From: Hymenobacter persicinus
GTDB taxonomy: Bacteria > Bacteroidota > Bacteroidia > Cytophagales > Hymenobacteraceae
NCBI RefSeq assembly: GCF_004167665.1
Contig: NZ_SEWE01000001.1
Span: 62,001-126,000 of the forward strand
DNA: 64,000 bases
Direction of reading: 5' to 3'
Positions 1 through 8,285 of the stretch are shown here, piece after piece. The translations under genes and the position numbers were made by a program. The notes beneath the pieces are model-generated. The model was not told the DNA's origin. It saw only the letters and a program-made list of their open reading frames with translations, and did not search any database. The stretch's first letter is position 1. Every line of letters begins with the position of its first letter.

Positions 1-1
1 G

Positions 2-640
2 CGCAGCACCTTGACGCCTGAACAGGTTAGCGCCCAGCACCGGCTGGTGAAGCGACAGATTGCCTGGGTAAATGCCATGCGTCTGCACCTGCGCCGCCAG
101 CCCCAGCGCTGGAACGAGGACGTCGCCCCTTTCCTGGACCCGGCCGAATCCGCCTACCTGCGCGCGACGGCCAACCCACCGGCCCAGCTGCTGCTGCTGC
201 AAACCCAGGCCCTGCGCGACGCGGAAGGGCTTTTCGACCCGCTGCAGCACCGCACACTGGTGGAAGACCTGCGGGAGATGACCAACCTGCAGGGCGGCTG
301 CGAGCGGATTAAGAACACGCCCTTTCCGCGTCAGTATGCCTTTTCCAGCATTGTCTTCGTCTGGCTTTTCGTGGCCCTGCTGCCGCTGGGCGTCCAGGGC
401 GAGTTCGAGAAGCTCGGCCACGGCCACTACTGGCTAACGGTACCCTTTTCCATGCTGGTGTCCTGGGTGTTCGTTACCATCGAGCTGGTGGGCCATATCA
501 GCGAAAACCCGATTGAAAACAAGATGAACGACGTGCCCATGACAGCGCTGTGCCGTACCATCGAAATCGACCTGCGCCAGATGCTGGGCGAAACGAACCT
601 GCCCGCACCCATGCAGCCCCACAACGGTGTGCTATACTAA
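2..640 (+). CDS. Bestrophin-family chloride-channel-like membrane protein, 5' end cut by window
   Basis: The frame is open to the left edge, so only the last ~212 codons are visible; a TTG at 11 is in frame but is not a convincing start. Family knowledge: bacterial bestrophins (UPF0187) are inner-membrane anion channels of about 300 residues. The visible part has the characteristic pattern RIKNTPFPRQYAF, then a hydrophobic segment with LPLG, a second one with PFSMLVSWVF, and the conserved block ENPIENKMNDVPMTALCRTI. These are the usual features of the C-terminal half. It ends in TAA, followed by about 170 non-coding bases. No functional link to the copper genes downstream is evident. Confidence 0.85.
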   Translation, partial: RSTLTPEQVSAQHRLVKRQIAWVNAMRLHLRRQPQRWNEDVAPFLDPAESAYLRATANPPAQLLLLQTQALRDAEGLFDPLQHRTLVEDLREMTNLQGGCERIKNTPFPRQYAFSSIVFVWLFVALLPLGVQGEFEKLGHGHYWLTVPFSMLVSWVFVTIELVGHISENPIENKMNDVPMTALCRTIEIDLRQMLGETNLPAPMQPHNGVLY

Positions 641-816
641 GGCTGGGGGAGCCGGCAGCGGGGATAAAGTAAAGGTGTTGGCCTAAAGCATGACATCAAA
701 CCGTTTTAAACCCCGGGCCATGACGTCCCCTTGGGTACATGGCTCCGCCTTCCTCAACGCTACTTCCGCTACTGCGTAAGCGCATTTACATTTTCCTCCA
801 CTGAATCCTGACCCTC

Positions 817-1083
817 ATGGCTGACCATCCCGAAGAGCACCAGAAAATCATTGAGGCCCACGAAAAAGCCGCGCACTACTTTGAGCACGCCCTGCAAAAT
901 CACCGGGCGGCGGCTGAGCACCTCAAAAAAGGCGACCACGAGAAGGCCGCCCACCACGGCTACACCGCCTACGGATTTGCCTCCCATGCGCAGAAGCATG
1001 CCGAAGAGGCCGCTTTGCACCACTCGCATGAGCACGGCCACAACGAGCCGCTGCATGCCCATGAACAGGGCGGCCAGCAATAG
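817..1083 (+). CDS. Small His-rich protein of unknown function
   Basis: 88 residues with no signal peptide or membrane segment; it is probably mostly helical. I count 19 histidines, concentrated at the C terminus (LHHSHEHGHNEPLHAHE). The opening pattern EEHQKIIEAHEKAAHYFEHAL resembles small helical proteins seen in Bacteroidota, but I do not recognise a named family. The histidines could bind divalent metal, which would fit the surrounding metal-handling genes, but that is inference. It is a monocistronic unit: an intrinsic terminator follows 10 bases after the stop. Confidence 0.7.
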   Translation: MADHPEEHQKIIEAHEKAAHYFEHALQNHRAAAEHLKKGDHEKAAHHGYTAYGFASHAQKHAEEAALHHSHEHGHNEPLHAHEQGGQQ

Positions 1084-1092
1084 CCGAGCGTG

Positions 1093-1127
1093 AAACCGCC
1101 CGCCTCAGAAAAGAGGCGGGCGGTTTT
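1093..1127 (+). terminator. Intrinsic terminator after the His-rich gene
   Basis: A 14-bp perfect stem pairs AAACCGCCCGCCTC (1093-1106) with its complement at 1113-1126 across a 6-base loop. T-rich sequence follows. Confidence 0.9.
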
Positions 1128-1176
1128 AGTTTTTAGCCATTGCTATCGACGTCTCAACCACTAGGATTTTTTGTTT

Positions 1177-1863
1177 ATGGCGCGTCTCTGCCCCGCTTCG
1201 CTTCCATTCGTTTGCTTACTTTCCGCGCTGGCGTTGAGCGGCTGCGACCCAAAACCGGCCCCGCAGGCTACAAAACCCACGCCTCTGCCGCCCCCGGCGC
1301 ATGGGGACGCCCGCGAGCCGGTAACCCACGCCGACCCACCCGGAGAGCCAGCCACGGTGCGTGGCATCGTGGCGGCACTGCGCGACGAGGTACTCAACAA
1401 CAACTCGGTTGAAAACCCCGACCACGTCTTCATCCATCTGCTAGAAGTGTACCACCACAGTGGCTTGGACCTGGCGCAGGCGCAACTGCGGCGCGGCAAA
1501 GAGGCGGCACTGCGCCTGGCAGCTGATACGTTGCGTCACCGCAGCCAGCGTAATTTAAAACAGCTCGAAGCCCTGCACTTAAATCAGCACAGCCCGGGGG
1601 CCGACTTCCGCGCGACTTCTCCGGCCCAGGTGCGGGCCTTGCAGCAGGCTTTGCAACGGGTCCGGCGCATACTGGCTACCCCGGTGAAAGCGGGCAATCC
1701 AGACCAGGAGTTTGCAGCCCTGACGGCCTTGTATTACCAAAGTGGGTTGCTCCTGGCCCGGACCGAGTTGCGCTACGGCCGGGAAGCCAGGCAAAAAGCT
1801 CTGGCCAAGCAATGGTCGGAGGCGCAGCAGCGCGAGTTGCGGGCGCTAAATGCCTGGAAATAG
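1177..1863 (+). CDS. Lipoprotein with two degenerate DUF305-like repeats
   Basis: 228 residues from ATG 1177; an in-frame TTG lies two codons upstream, but the ATG gives a normal lipoprotein signal ending ALSGC (Cys23). After a Pro-rich linker come two similar helical segments: NPDHVFIHLLEVYHHSGLDL with LRRGKEA and RNLKQLEAL, and NPDQEFAALTALYYQSG with LRYGREA and RELRALNAW. Both match the order of landmarks in the DUF305 proteins elsewhere in this window (D-x-D-F/Y, HH, A..EL..G, Q..E...L..W). The first repeat keeps the HH pair; in the second it is YY. DUF305 membership is my inference from this pattern. Divergence of the key His residues suggests an altered or lost metal role. Confidence 0.65.
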   Translation: MARLCPASLPFVCLLSALALSGCDPKPAPQATKPTPLPPPAHGDAREPVTHADPPGEPATVRGIVAALRDEVLNNNSVENPDHVFIHLLEVYHHSGLDLAQAQLRRGKEAALRLAADTLRHRSQRNLKQLEALHLNQHSPGADFRATSPAQVRALQQALQRVRRILATPVKAGNPDQEFAALTALYYQSGLLLARTELRYGREARQKALAKQWSEAQQRELRALNAWK

Positions 1864-2002
1864 ATGGGAGCTCAACAGTAAAATAGAACGGGTCGTAGCA
1901 ATACGCGGCGCGGTATTACGCAGAGAAATTTAAGATAGGCCAGCGAGCGACTTTCCACAGCGGAGCATGCAACGCAAATAGGTAGTCTCGTGTTGAGGCC
2001 GC

Positions 2003-2101
2003 ATGTGTGAACACCATAAGCCTGCTCTGAAACTCCAACGCCTGGGCATCTACCTGGTGGTGGGTGTTTTGGTTTTATTAAGCCAGCTGTACGGCCAGTA
2101 A
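2003..2101 (+). CDS. 32-residue single-pass membrane peptide
   Basis: ATG to TAA, 33 codons. The product starts MCEHHKPALK and continues into one hydrophobic span (LGIYLVVGVLVLLSQL). The layout matches that of the 43-residue peptide at 18981-19112: a short N-terminal stretch with Cys and charged residues, Pro, basic residues and one membrane helix. Such tiny proteins often accompany metal-transport genes, but no family is recognised and no ribosome-binding site stands out. The shared layout is the main support. Confidence 0.4.
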   Translation: MCEHHKPALKLQRLGIYLVVGVLVLLSQLYGQ

Positions 2102-2717
2102 GATGGTCCGGAATCGGTTCGGCAACGCATCTTTCATTACCCATTGCTGTGACCGTACGCTCACCTTTACTTCACTGTCTCTGATGCGCTTAGTGGGCAT
2201 GCCGATGCTCGCAACACCCCTTGCGGCCGCAACGCAACGTGCGTGTGCTGCGCCGCTCTAAGCCCTGCCGGCCGATACGTTACTCGTCCTGACCCGCCGC
2301 CCCTCGCTACCGCGCCGCTCACTGGGCCGCGCAGCCAGCCGGTCAGCGGGTGCTGGTTCGCGCGGGACTGTTCACTGCCGGGGTGTTGACTTCGCGCCGC
2401 GTAGCGGTGGTCAACTCGGACAAAGAAGTGCGCGAAGAGTTGGGCGAGCACGTGGTGCCAGTTCGCCCTACCATTGACGACGAGCTACGCCACGTGCCAG
2501 TGGCCCCGGGCCTTGGTTTAGTTGGGACGAAAGGTCAGCACAGCACCGTCAATCAGGCTTTGCTGTTTGCCCTTATCTATACCATCAACAACACGCTGAC
2601 CAGTAATGTATAAAACCTGACCCACGTGGAATGTTGGTCAAGGTCCCGCCCTACTACCAGGCTGGTGCAGCCAGCTTGACTGTTGTACTCGTACTACGCT
2701 GAATAGCCGGGTAGGGG
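2102..2717. other. Mostly non-coding, possibly decayed stretch
   Basis: About 600 bases without a convincing gene. The only reading frame of note is at 2350-2613 on the plus strand, listed separately. No repeat, transposase remnant or RNA gene was recognised. Confidence 0.4.
2350..2613 (+). CDS. Doubtful 87-residue hypothetical protein (GTG start)
   Basis: The frame is open from a TGA near 2290 to TAA 2613, with GTG 2350 as the nearest possible start and no ATG. The middle (VREELGEHVVPVRPTIDDEL) has a protein-like residue mix, and the end (NQALLFALIYTINNTL) is hydrophobic. I recognise no family. It may be the 3' remnant of a larger gene or a chance frame in GC-rich DNA. Confidence 0.25.
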   Translation: MLVRAGLFTAGVLTSRRVAVVNSDKEVREELGEHVVPVRPTIDDELRHVPVAPGLGLVGTKGQHSTVNQALLFALIYTINNTLTSNV

Positions 2718-3164
2718 CTAGCGGCGCGTTAGAACAATAAACTTCTGGCCCGGCAGCAACCCCATAAAGCGGGCCGTCACGGCTTGCCGGGGCGCATCAC
2801 CCCGGCTCACCTTCAAGGCGGGCCACAATCCGAACCAGCTGTTGCTCCATACCATCTCGGTCTGGGTAACCGACGCCAGCGCTTGGGCGTGCGCTTTTAT
2901 CTGAGCATAGGCCGACGGCGTCAGCCGGGCCGTAACCTGGTAGAGGTTAAAGGACGGCTTTTCGAAGGTGGCGGTCAACTGAAAGCCGGCTCCCTTCAGA
3001 ATGAGAAACTTGCGCCCCAGCCGGTCAGGCTCTTTGCGGGTAGCGTACACAAAAGGCTTAAGGCGACTGGCCACCACCACCTCCGGCATGTCCTTGGCCA
3101 ACAGCAGTTCTACCAGCAAGTCAAAAAGCTGAACGGGTGATTTCTCGATGGGGGATTTGCTCAT
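2718..3164 (-). CDS. Hypothetical protein, 148 residues
   Basis: The protein starts MSKSPIEKSPVQLFDLLVEL and ends GQKFIVLTRR. It appears soluble and basic, with a mixed alpha/beta pattern (KFLILKGAGFQLTATFEKP, LYQVTARLTPSAYAQ). No motif is recognised. The opposite-strand frame 2784-3140 has a poorer composition and is taken as a shadow. The gene is divergent from the L,D-transpeptidase at 3308, with about 140 bases between them. Confidence 0.55.
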   Translation of the reverse strand: MSKSPIEKSPVQLFDLLVELLLAKDMPEVVVASRLKPFVYATRKEPDRLGRKFLILKGAGFQLTATFEKPSFNLYQVTARLTPSAYAQIKAHAQALASVTQTEMVWSNSWFGLWPALKVSRGDAPRQAVTARFMGLLPGQKFIVLTRR

Positions 3165-3307
3165 GGGTAAGGGTGTGGGGAGGCAGCGTGCGCAAGCTAC
3201 GTACTTGCTCGTTTCCGGAAACCCGCAGCTGGGCCGGGCACGGCCGCACAGTGGTGCGCTTTTTGAATTAGGGCACTGGGATATACTTCCCGGTTAACCC
3301 GACTGCT

Positions 3308-4261
3308 ATGGAAAAGCTTAGCGTTGTTCATCGCCTGCGGCGGCGCGACGGACCCCGGCCCGCTGCCCGCTGGGCTCTGCCCTTCCTGCTGGCGTTGTTT
3401 CTGGCTATGCCGCTGGCTGGCCCCGTCCTGACGTCCGTAGCGCGCCCGGAGCATCCGCTACCACGGCCACGGCCGGCACCTACCCCGATTCTGACTTCCG
3501 GGCATGTGGCCGGGTTTGACGCGCAGTTGCGGGCGCGCTACGCCAGCCTGGGGGCTGAGCAGCAGGGCCTGCGCTTCGCCGTGTTTGAGCAGGCGTTGAC
3601 CGGCTTTCTGAACCTGCGTCAGCAGGGCAAGGTACCCACCCGGCAGCAGCGCCTAGCCGTCATTGACTTTGACTTGCCCTCCACTGAGAAGCGCCTCTGG
3701 GTGCTGGACCTAGTCGCCAATCAGGTGCTGTACCGCTCGCTGGTGGCGCACGGCAACAACTCCGGCCAGCTCGAAGCTACCCGGTTTTCCAACCTTAACG
3801 GGAGCAATGCCAGCAGCCTGGGCTTCTACGTAACCGGCCAGGAGTACGTCGGTAAGCACGGCCGTTCCCTGCGCCTGAACGGCGTGGACCCGGGCTTTAA
3901 CGACCAGGCCGCGGCCCGTGCCATCGTGGTGCACGGCGCCGACTACGTTAGCGAGGCCTTTATCAAGCAAAATGGCCGCCTCGGCCGCAGCCAGGGCTGC
4001 CCGGCCCTTCCTCTGGACTTGTATGAGCCGATTATCGATACGCTCAAGGGCGGGGCGGGCCTGTTCATGCACAAGTCCGGTGCGGGCTACTCCTCTGTCT
4101 ATCTTAACGAGCAGCAGGCCAGTGCGGTGCTGCCCGGGGTTGCCCAAGTTTGGAATCAGAAGGCCACCAGTATTCCGAGTGTGTTCCAGCGGTGGGTGCG
4201 CGACCCGGTAAACTCGGGCGAAATCCACGTCAGTGAAGCTTCCAGCCGCAGGCCGGCGTAG
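3308..4261 (+). CDS. Murein L,D-transpeptidase catalytic-domain (YkuD_2-type) protein
   Basis: 317 residues. An N-terminal hydrophobic segment near residues 24-42 suggests a signal anchor and periplasmic location. The catalytic block contains IVVHGADYVSEAF (His near 209) and, about 20 residues on, GRSQGCPALP with the nucleophilic Cys near 231. This is the HG...S-x-GCPA signature of the L,D-transpeptidase-like family PF13645. The preceding NSGQLEATRFSN and SLGFYVTG are also typical of this subfamily. Members are thought to form or edit 3-3 peptidoglycan cross-links; the substrate here is inferred. The last 106 bases overlap the end of the convergent LpxR gene. Confidence 0.85.
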   Translation: MEKLSVVHRLRRRDGPRPAARWALPFLLALFLAMPLAGPVLTSVARPEHPLPRPRPAPTPILTSGHVAGFDAQLRARYASLGAEQQGLRFAVFEQALTGFLNLRQQGKVPTRQQRLAVIDFDLPSTEKRLWVLDLVANQVLYRSLVAHGNNSGQLEATRFSNLNGSNASSLGFYVTGQEYVGKHGRSLRLNGVDPGFNDQAAARAIVVHGADYVSEAFIKQNGRLGRSQGCPALPLDLYEPIIDTLKGGAGLFMHKSGAGYSSVYLNEQQASAVLPGVAQVWNQKATSIPSVFQRWVRDPVNSGEIHVSEASSRRPA

Positions 4262-5139
4262 CCTAGCCCCACAGTCCCAGTACTGGTGACCACAGTTCGG
4301 CGGATGGCGGAGGCGGGCAGCACGTAGGGATTGCGGCGGTTTAGCAAGCCGCCTTGCAGCGTGGCATTGTAGCCCACCAGGCGGCCCTCGGCCTGCACCT
4401 CGCCGTAAGCCTGCAGCCTGGGCTGCCCCGCGCGACCAGCTTTACTGTTCACCCCCAGCGAGCCAACGGTGGCCGTCCGCTGGCCCAGCCGCAGCGTGGC
4501 ACCGGCGCCGGCGTAGGTTTGCAGCGTTCCCAGCGAGGCACTGGCCACGCCGTTGAGTTCAGCCACGTGCCCGAGGGCGAGCAGTTGCTGTTCTATTCGG
4601 CCTTCATAACCCAGCACGACGTCGGTTTGCACCTGGTAATCCCAGCCGCGGGGCGTGGGGGCACCCAGCAACTCGTGAAACTTGGTTTGAAATCCCTTGG
4701 CCCCGGCCACCGGCCCCAGAATGCCCACGTTCAAGGCGGTGGTCATGCGTCGGCGCCGGGCGGACTGACTGGCCACCCGAAACAAGTCGGCGTAGATATA
4801 GGAGGCATAAGGCCGGTCTCCCAGGCGAATAAATGGGTCTTGGATGCGCAAGGGGGTAAATCCATCGTAGTGCAGCCGTATCCCGTGGTGCAAGGTGCTG
4901 CCCACAAGTACCGGCCCCAAAATCCGATTCACTGGAGAGTGCCGCAGGCCCGGGCTTACCAGCAGCAGCGTCATGCCCTGCGTGTAATAGTAATCGGTCC
5001 GCAGGAAGGCATCGTTGGCAAAAGAATACCCGAGCAACCGGTCCGAACTCACGCGGGTACTGTCCATAGGCGACTGGGCTGAGGCAGCTAATGAATTCAA
5101 CCCCAGAAGCATTATTAACCCGAGAAGACAACGCATCAT
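4156..5139 (-). CDS. LpxR-family lipid A deacylase-like outer-membrane protein
   Basis: Start chosen at ATG 5139 (MMRCLLGLIMLLGLNSLAASAQ), which gives a clean signal peptide; an upstream ATG at 5205 would add 22 residues without signal character. The mature protein opens with LLGYSFANDAFLRTDYYYTQGM, which matches the N-D and T-D-x-Y-T-x-G features of the LpxR family (PF09982). Alternating hydrophobic strands and a terminal aromatic residue (GILVAF) fit a beta-barrel. Salmonella LpxR removes the 3'-acyloxyacyl group from lipid A; activity here is inferred from family only. Its 3' end overlaps the L,D-transpeptidase gene antisense by 106 bases, and both overlapping ends look conserved. Confidence 0.8.
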   Translation of the reverse strand: MMRCLLGLIMLLGLNSLAASAQSPMDSTRVSSDRLLGYSFANDAFLRTDYYYTQGMTLLLVSPGLRHSPVNRILGPVLVGSTLHHGIRLHYDGFTPLRIQDPFIRLGDRPYASYIYADLFRVASQSARRRRMTTALNVGILGPVAGAKGFQTKFHELLGAPTPRGWDYQVQTDVVLGYEGRIEQQLLALGHVAELNGVASASLGTLQTYAGAGATLRLGQRTATVGSLGVNSKAGRAGQPRLQAYGEVQAEGRLVGYNATLQGGLLNRRNPYVLPASAIRRTVVTSTGTVGLGYAGLRLEASLTWISPEFTGSRTHRWNTLGILVAF

Positions 5140-5458
5140 GGCTGAGATTATGGAACGGTAACTATACTTACGCCACAGCCCCTGGTGTTGGGTTGCCGGT
5201 TCCAAGCCGAGTTCGGTCTATACGCTGCTTGGTGGGACGGGCAAGCCGTTGCTTAGAGCGCAGCTAAGGCACAAGGTCTTTTTCCCATATCTACAACCAT
5301 ATTTTTTTCCGCTGCTGCCCGGCCCTGTACTGCCAGACCAAGCTTTCGTTACTGGCCGGATGGCGTACAAAACAACCGAAACCGGCCTCGTGGCCCAGGC
5401 GCTTGGCTGGACTTCTCGTATTCCTCCTGCTGGGCCACCTACTCCTTCGTTTCGCAAT

Positions 5459-5722
5459 ATGCATACCGCTAAAATAGACCTGACTCTGGAGCCCGCGGGC
5501 CGCCACCTCGCGTTTTCCAAAGACCTGCTGGAAGTTGCCCACGTGTTCCGGCGCGTCGGCGAAGCCTCCTCCTGGCAGCGGGTGGCCGTCAACGCCCGCT
5601 CGCCTTACCTCGATACCGACGCTTTTGTGCCGGGCACTCTGCTGGAATACTACGTGCAGCACGAAACCCAGCAGGGCGAGCCCGAAGCCCGAAGCCACGT
5701 GGTGAGCACCACCGTGGCCTGA
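5459..5722 (+). CDS. Hypothetical protein, 87 residues
   Basis: The start is set at ATG 5459 (MHTAKIDLTLEPAG); the frame is open upstream, but that part has poor protein character and the residue mix improves sharply after this Met. The product alternates strands (RHLAFSKDLLEVAHVF, QRVAVNARSPYLDTDAF, TLLEYYVQHETQQGE). This could be a small Ig-like or fibronectin-like fold, but no family is recognised. It stands alone between LpxR and a decayed stretch. Confidence 0.5.
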   Translation: MHTAKIDLTLEPAGRHLAFSKDLLEVAHVFRRVGEASSWQRVAVNARSPYLDTDAFVPGTLLEYYVQHETQQGEPEARSHVVSTTVA

Positions 5723-6138
5723 GAAGGTTCCTGCGGTAGCAGAAGGCCCGTGCTGCCCTATGCGCATTCTCTAGGCAGGCAGCATCAGTTCGTCCAGCCG
5801 GGCCACGTTCCGCAAATAGCTGCGCAGCTGCGGATTCATCACCAGCGTAACCGCCTGACCATCGTGGCTGCGGGACTACCTAACGGCCCTGCTTCAGCCT
5901 TCCTTGCCCGACCAGGCCCTGGCGAATGTACCGGCGGCGTTGCTTGCCAACCTGGAGGCGTATCTGGTCGGCAAAACGTCGTACCAGGATGAGACCGGCC
6001 AGCGCTGGATTTACGCGGCCGACCTAACTGCCTGGGCTAGTGACCTTATTTACGGAGCGGGGATGGCGGTTGCCTTACCGCTGGCCACGGTCGACCCAGC
6101 CGACTTCCGGGCGGTGACGTTAAAGCTGGCCCCCTGAG
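5723..6138. other. Gene-poor stretch with an orphan reading-frame fragment
   Basis: There is no complete gene. On the plus strand a frame runs from a TGA at 5856 to TGA 6137, with TTG 5904 as the only early start. It reads LANLEAYLVGKTSYQDETG then RWIYAADLTAWASDLIYG, which looks like the 3' end of a real protein that has lost its start. On the minus strand a 33-codon frame near 5770-5870 (QLRSYLRNVARLDELMLPA) also looks like a gene tail. Both suggest decay or rearrangement. Confidence 0.4.
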
Positions 6139-7434
6139 TTACGTGAGTTGCCGGTGCACGAGGCCAATGGCGGCGGTGCGGTCCTCGCTCATGCCGGCCG
6201 TAGCGGCAAACTCCGGCCACCGCGCCACGTGCGTCAGCACCTCGTCGATGAGTTCGTCCGCCCCGCGGATGTTCATTTCCCGGGCCACCGCCCGCAGGTC
6301 GGCGCGGGTAAAGCCGTCGCGCTTGCCGTTCAGGGACATCTGGTGCTGATTGGTCCAGCGGTTGCCGGGCTGGTAGGCGTAGGCCACGTCGTAGGCCGGC
6401 GCCAGCTGCCACTGGCCCGCTTGATTCATCAAAAACGAGATGTTCTTGGTGTGGTCGTCTTGGTTGCGGGCCACCACGTTGAACACCATCCGCCGGAAGA
6501 ACTGCTCGGCCGCCGTGTAAGGCAGCCGCAGGTCGCGCATCACTTGAAATGCCTGCTCGTAGGAATAGGCGGCGGGCTGGTTGTAGTCGTAGTGCGCCAG
6601 CGCGCACAGGGTCTGCGCGTGGATTTTCTCTCCCTCAGGCGTCCGGTCAAAGCGCCGCGTCATGAAGTGGGCCCGCGGCCCTTCTGTGTAGAGGCGGCAC
6701 TCGCTCATCTGCAGGCCGCTGGCCGTGGCCATGAGGTAGTAGGCGTACTCCAGCCGGCCAAAGTCCTGGGGGTCGGTCAGGGCCAGGTCGCGTACCCCGT
6801 CGAGTTTGAGCAGCCAGTAGCCGAAGCCGGGCGGGGCCTTCACCTGGCCCGAGCGCACTTCGCCGCTTTCCTCGTTGAAGGCAATAATGGCCTTGGGCCG
6901 GGCCCCGCCCGCCGAGGTACCCACGGCCAGCAGGGCCGCCAGCCCCTCGGCCGCCTCGTCGCGCAGGTTGACGTGGAAGGCCTCGCGCTGGCCCACTACC
7001 TGCTGCGCCAGCTCCACCAGGGCGGCTACTTCCAGTGATTCGGCACCCACCCCGGCCACGTTGCCCACCTGGGGCTCGAACTCCAGCGCCCCCATGCCGC
7101 GGTTGGCAATGTAGCACAAGCGTTCCACCGGCGAGAAGTCCGCGGGGGCGCGGCCCTGCGTGGCCAGCCAGGCGTCGATGAGTTGGTTTCCAAACCGGTC
7201 CGGCAGCGCATCGGCCAGCAGCCCGGGCAGGCCGTGGTAGGTGTCGGGGTTCAGGCGGGGAAACGCGTACACCTGGCCTGCGCGGGTGGGTAGCGGCATC
7301 TGCAGCGGGGCCACGTTCAGGCCGGATTTGACAAAGCCCGGGTCGTAGGCAAAGGTGGCCAGCGACCGGGCCGCATCCCACCGTACGACGCCGACTTCCT
7401 GCCCCCACAAGCGAACAAAAGCGAGGTCTACCAT
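6139..7434 (-). CDS. hipA: HipA-family serine/threonine kinase toxin
   Basis: 431 residues, the usual HipA length. HipA toxins phosphorylate cytoplasmic targets (glutamyl-tRNA synthetase in E. coli) and are neutralised by a HipB partner that represses the operon. Visible kinase features are the Gly-rich ATP loop GTSAGGARPK (172-181), the catalytic segment ARNQDDHTKN (322-331) with its conserved Asp and Asn, and the metal-binding counterpart APAYDV (345-350). The N-terminal domain carries LLADALPDRFGN, also conserved in the family. The gene overlaps hipB by 7 bases, so the two are co-translated. The kinase appears intact. Confidence 0.92.
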   Translation of the reverse strand: MVDLAFVRLWGQEVGVVRWDAARSLATFAYDPGFVKSGLNVAPLQMPLPTRAGQVYAFPRLNPDTYHGLPGLLADALPDRFGNQLIDAWLATQGRAPADFSPVERLCYIANRGMGALEFEPQVGNVAGVGAESLEVAALVELAQQVVGQREAFHVNLRDEAAEGLAALLAVGTSAGGARPKAIIAFNEESGEVRSGQVKAPPGFGYWLLKLDGVRDLALTDPQDFGRLEYAYYLMATASGLQMSECRLYTEGPRAHFMTRRFDRTPEGEKIHAQTLCALAHYDYNQPAAYSYEQAFQVMRDLRLPYTAAEQFFRRMVFNVVARNQDDHTKNISFLMNQAGQWQLAPAYDVAYAYQPGNRWTNQHQMSLNGKRDGFTRADLRAVAREMNIRGADELIDEVLTHVARWPEFAATAGMSEDRTAAIGLVHRQLT

Positions 7435-7763
7435 TCAGCAGGCGGGGGTGGGGGCGGAGTGGATGAAGCCGGCGACGCGTTGCGGCGCTGCTTTTTGGCG
7501 AGGCGGGCCAGGGCCAGGGGACTGATTTCGGCTTTGGTTACCAGGGTATCCAGCAAATCGAGCTGCTCCAGCGTGCGCAGCAGCTGCACGAAGGTGAGCA
7601 GCGAGGTGGGCCGGCCATGCTCAATCTGGCTCAAGGTGGCCCGGTCGATGCCGGCTGCCTCCGCTACTGCTTGCTGGGACTGGTTGCGGTTAAGCCGAAT
7701 CTGGCGCAGGCTGCTGCCCAGTTCGCGCAGGATGGCCAAGTCGGAAAGGGAGTACCAATTCAT
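7428..7763 (-). CDS. hipB: HipB-type XRE-family antitoxin/repressor
   Basis: 111 residues from ATG 7763 (MNWYSLSDLAILRELGSSL). A frame extension to 7817 would start inside the operator and is rejected. The helix-turn-helix is LRQIRLNRNQSQQAVAEAAG followed by IDRATLSQIEHGRPTSL, typical of the HipB/lambda-repressor fold. The C-terminal tail is basic then Pro-rich (TPPPPPPAEW). It should bind HipA and the inverted repeat just upstream to repress its own transcription. It overlaps hipA by 7 bases. Confidence 0.88.
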   Translation of the reverse strand: MNWYSLSDLAILRELGSSLRQIRLNRNQSQQAVAEAAGIDRATLSQIEHGRPTSLLTFVQLLRTLEQLDLLDTLVTKAEISPLALARLAKKQRRNASPASSTPPPPPPAEW

Positions 7764-7820
7764 GTTGTATAGACGCAACAAAGATGGCCAAATATACCAC
7801 GTTTGTTGCGTTTGCACAAC
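7764..7820 (-). promoter_or_regulatory. hipBA promoter flanked by an inverted-repeat operator
   Basis: Two 19-base arms, 7764-7782 and the reverse complement of 7802-7820, match at 16 of 19 positions (core ACGCAACAAA). The right arm lies upstream of, and the left arm downstream of, a minus-strand TATATTTG at 7796-7789. That sequence fits the Bacteroidota -7 element TAnnTTTG. HipB bound at both arms would cover the promoter. Confidence 0.75.
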
Positions 7821-7934
7821 ATAAATACAGCCATCGCCAGAATTGGCTCAAGGCCTAACTTAGCAACACACGCCTGTTAAAGTCGAAAGCCGGAAATAGC
7901 TCACAACGAGGTCGGCGGTATCACACCGGGCCGG

Positions 7935-8285
7935 TTACAGCAGGCGGGCATTGACGGCAAACAGCTTCGCCAAAGCCGGCGTCACGTTTTTGATAAGCGC
8001 GTGGGCCGGATTGCCGGCCACCGGGTCGTGGACGCAGGGGCAGTTCTGGTCCAGTGGAACTTTGGCCAGCAGCAGCGCGCCGGTGTGCGTGGCCGGGTTG
8101 GCAATGGCCTGCTCCAACGAAGTCAGTCCCAGAATATCAACCGAGAGGCCATCTTCGCCGCTGCGCATTTTGAAGGCCGCGCTGGTGGGTCGGCGCACGC
8201 CGTCCGGGGTGATTTTAAAGAACTGGGGCTGCAGGATGATGCGGCGAAGCAACTCGTCCTCGGGGGTTATCTGGTGCACGCTCAT
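7935..8285 (-). CDS. Small unknown protein of the 'NPAHA' type, 116 residues
   Basis: Start at ATG 8285, which overlaps the TGA of the upstream gene as ATGA. The product starts MSVHQITPEDELLRRIILQP and includes SAAFKMRSGEDGLSVDILGL and CVHDPVAGNPAHALI. I recall similar short proteins (a 'sVD' centre and an ending like hDPh..NPAHA) recurring in bacteria next to a partner gene, but know of no assigned function. Tight coupling to the 185-residue gene argues for a joint role. No catalytic motif is obvious. Confidence 0.7.
   Translation of the reverse strand: MSVHQITPEDELLRRIILQPQFFKITPDGVRRPTSAAFKMRSGEDGLSVDILGLTSLEQAIANPATHTGALLLAKVPLDQNCPCVHDPVAGNPAHALIKNVTPALAKLFAVNARLL

Noticed and set aside
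1872..2144. 90-codon minus-strand frame near the small membrane peptide
   Set aside because: It has no hydrophobic core or motif, and ends in an unlikely run; the 32-residue plus-strand frame is more protein-like.
3710..4228. 172-codon minus-strand frame opposite the L,D-transpeptidase, which could have explained the overlap with LpxR
   Set aside because: No protein features; the transpeptidase motifs are on the plus strand and LpxR uses a different minus-strand frame.
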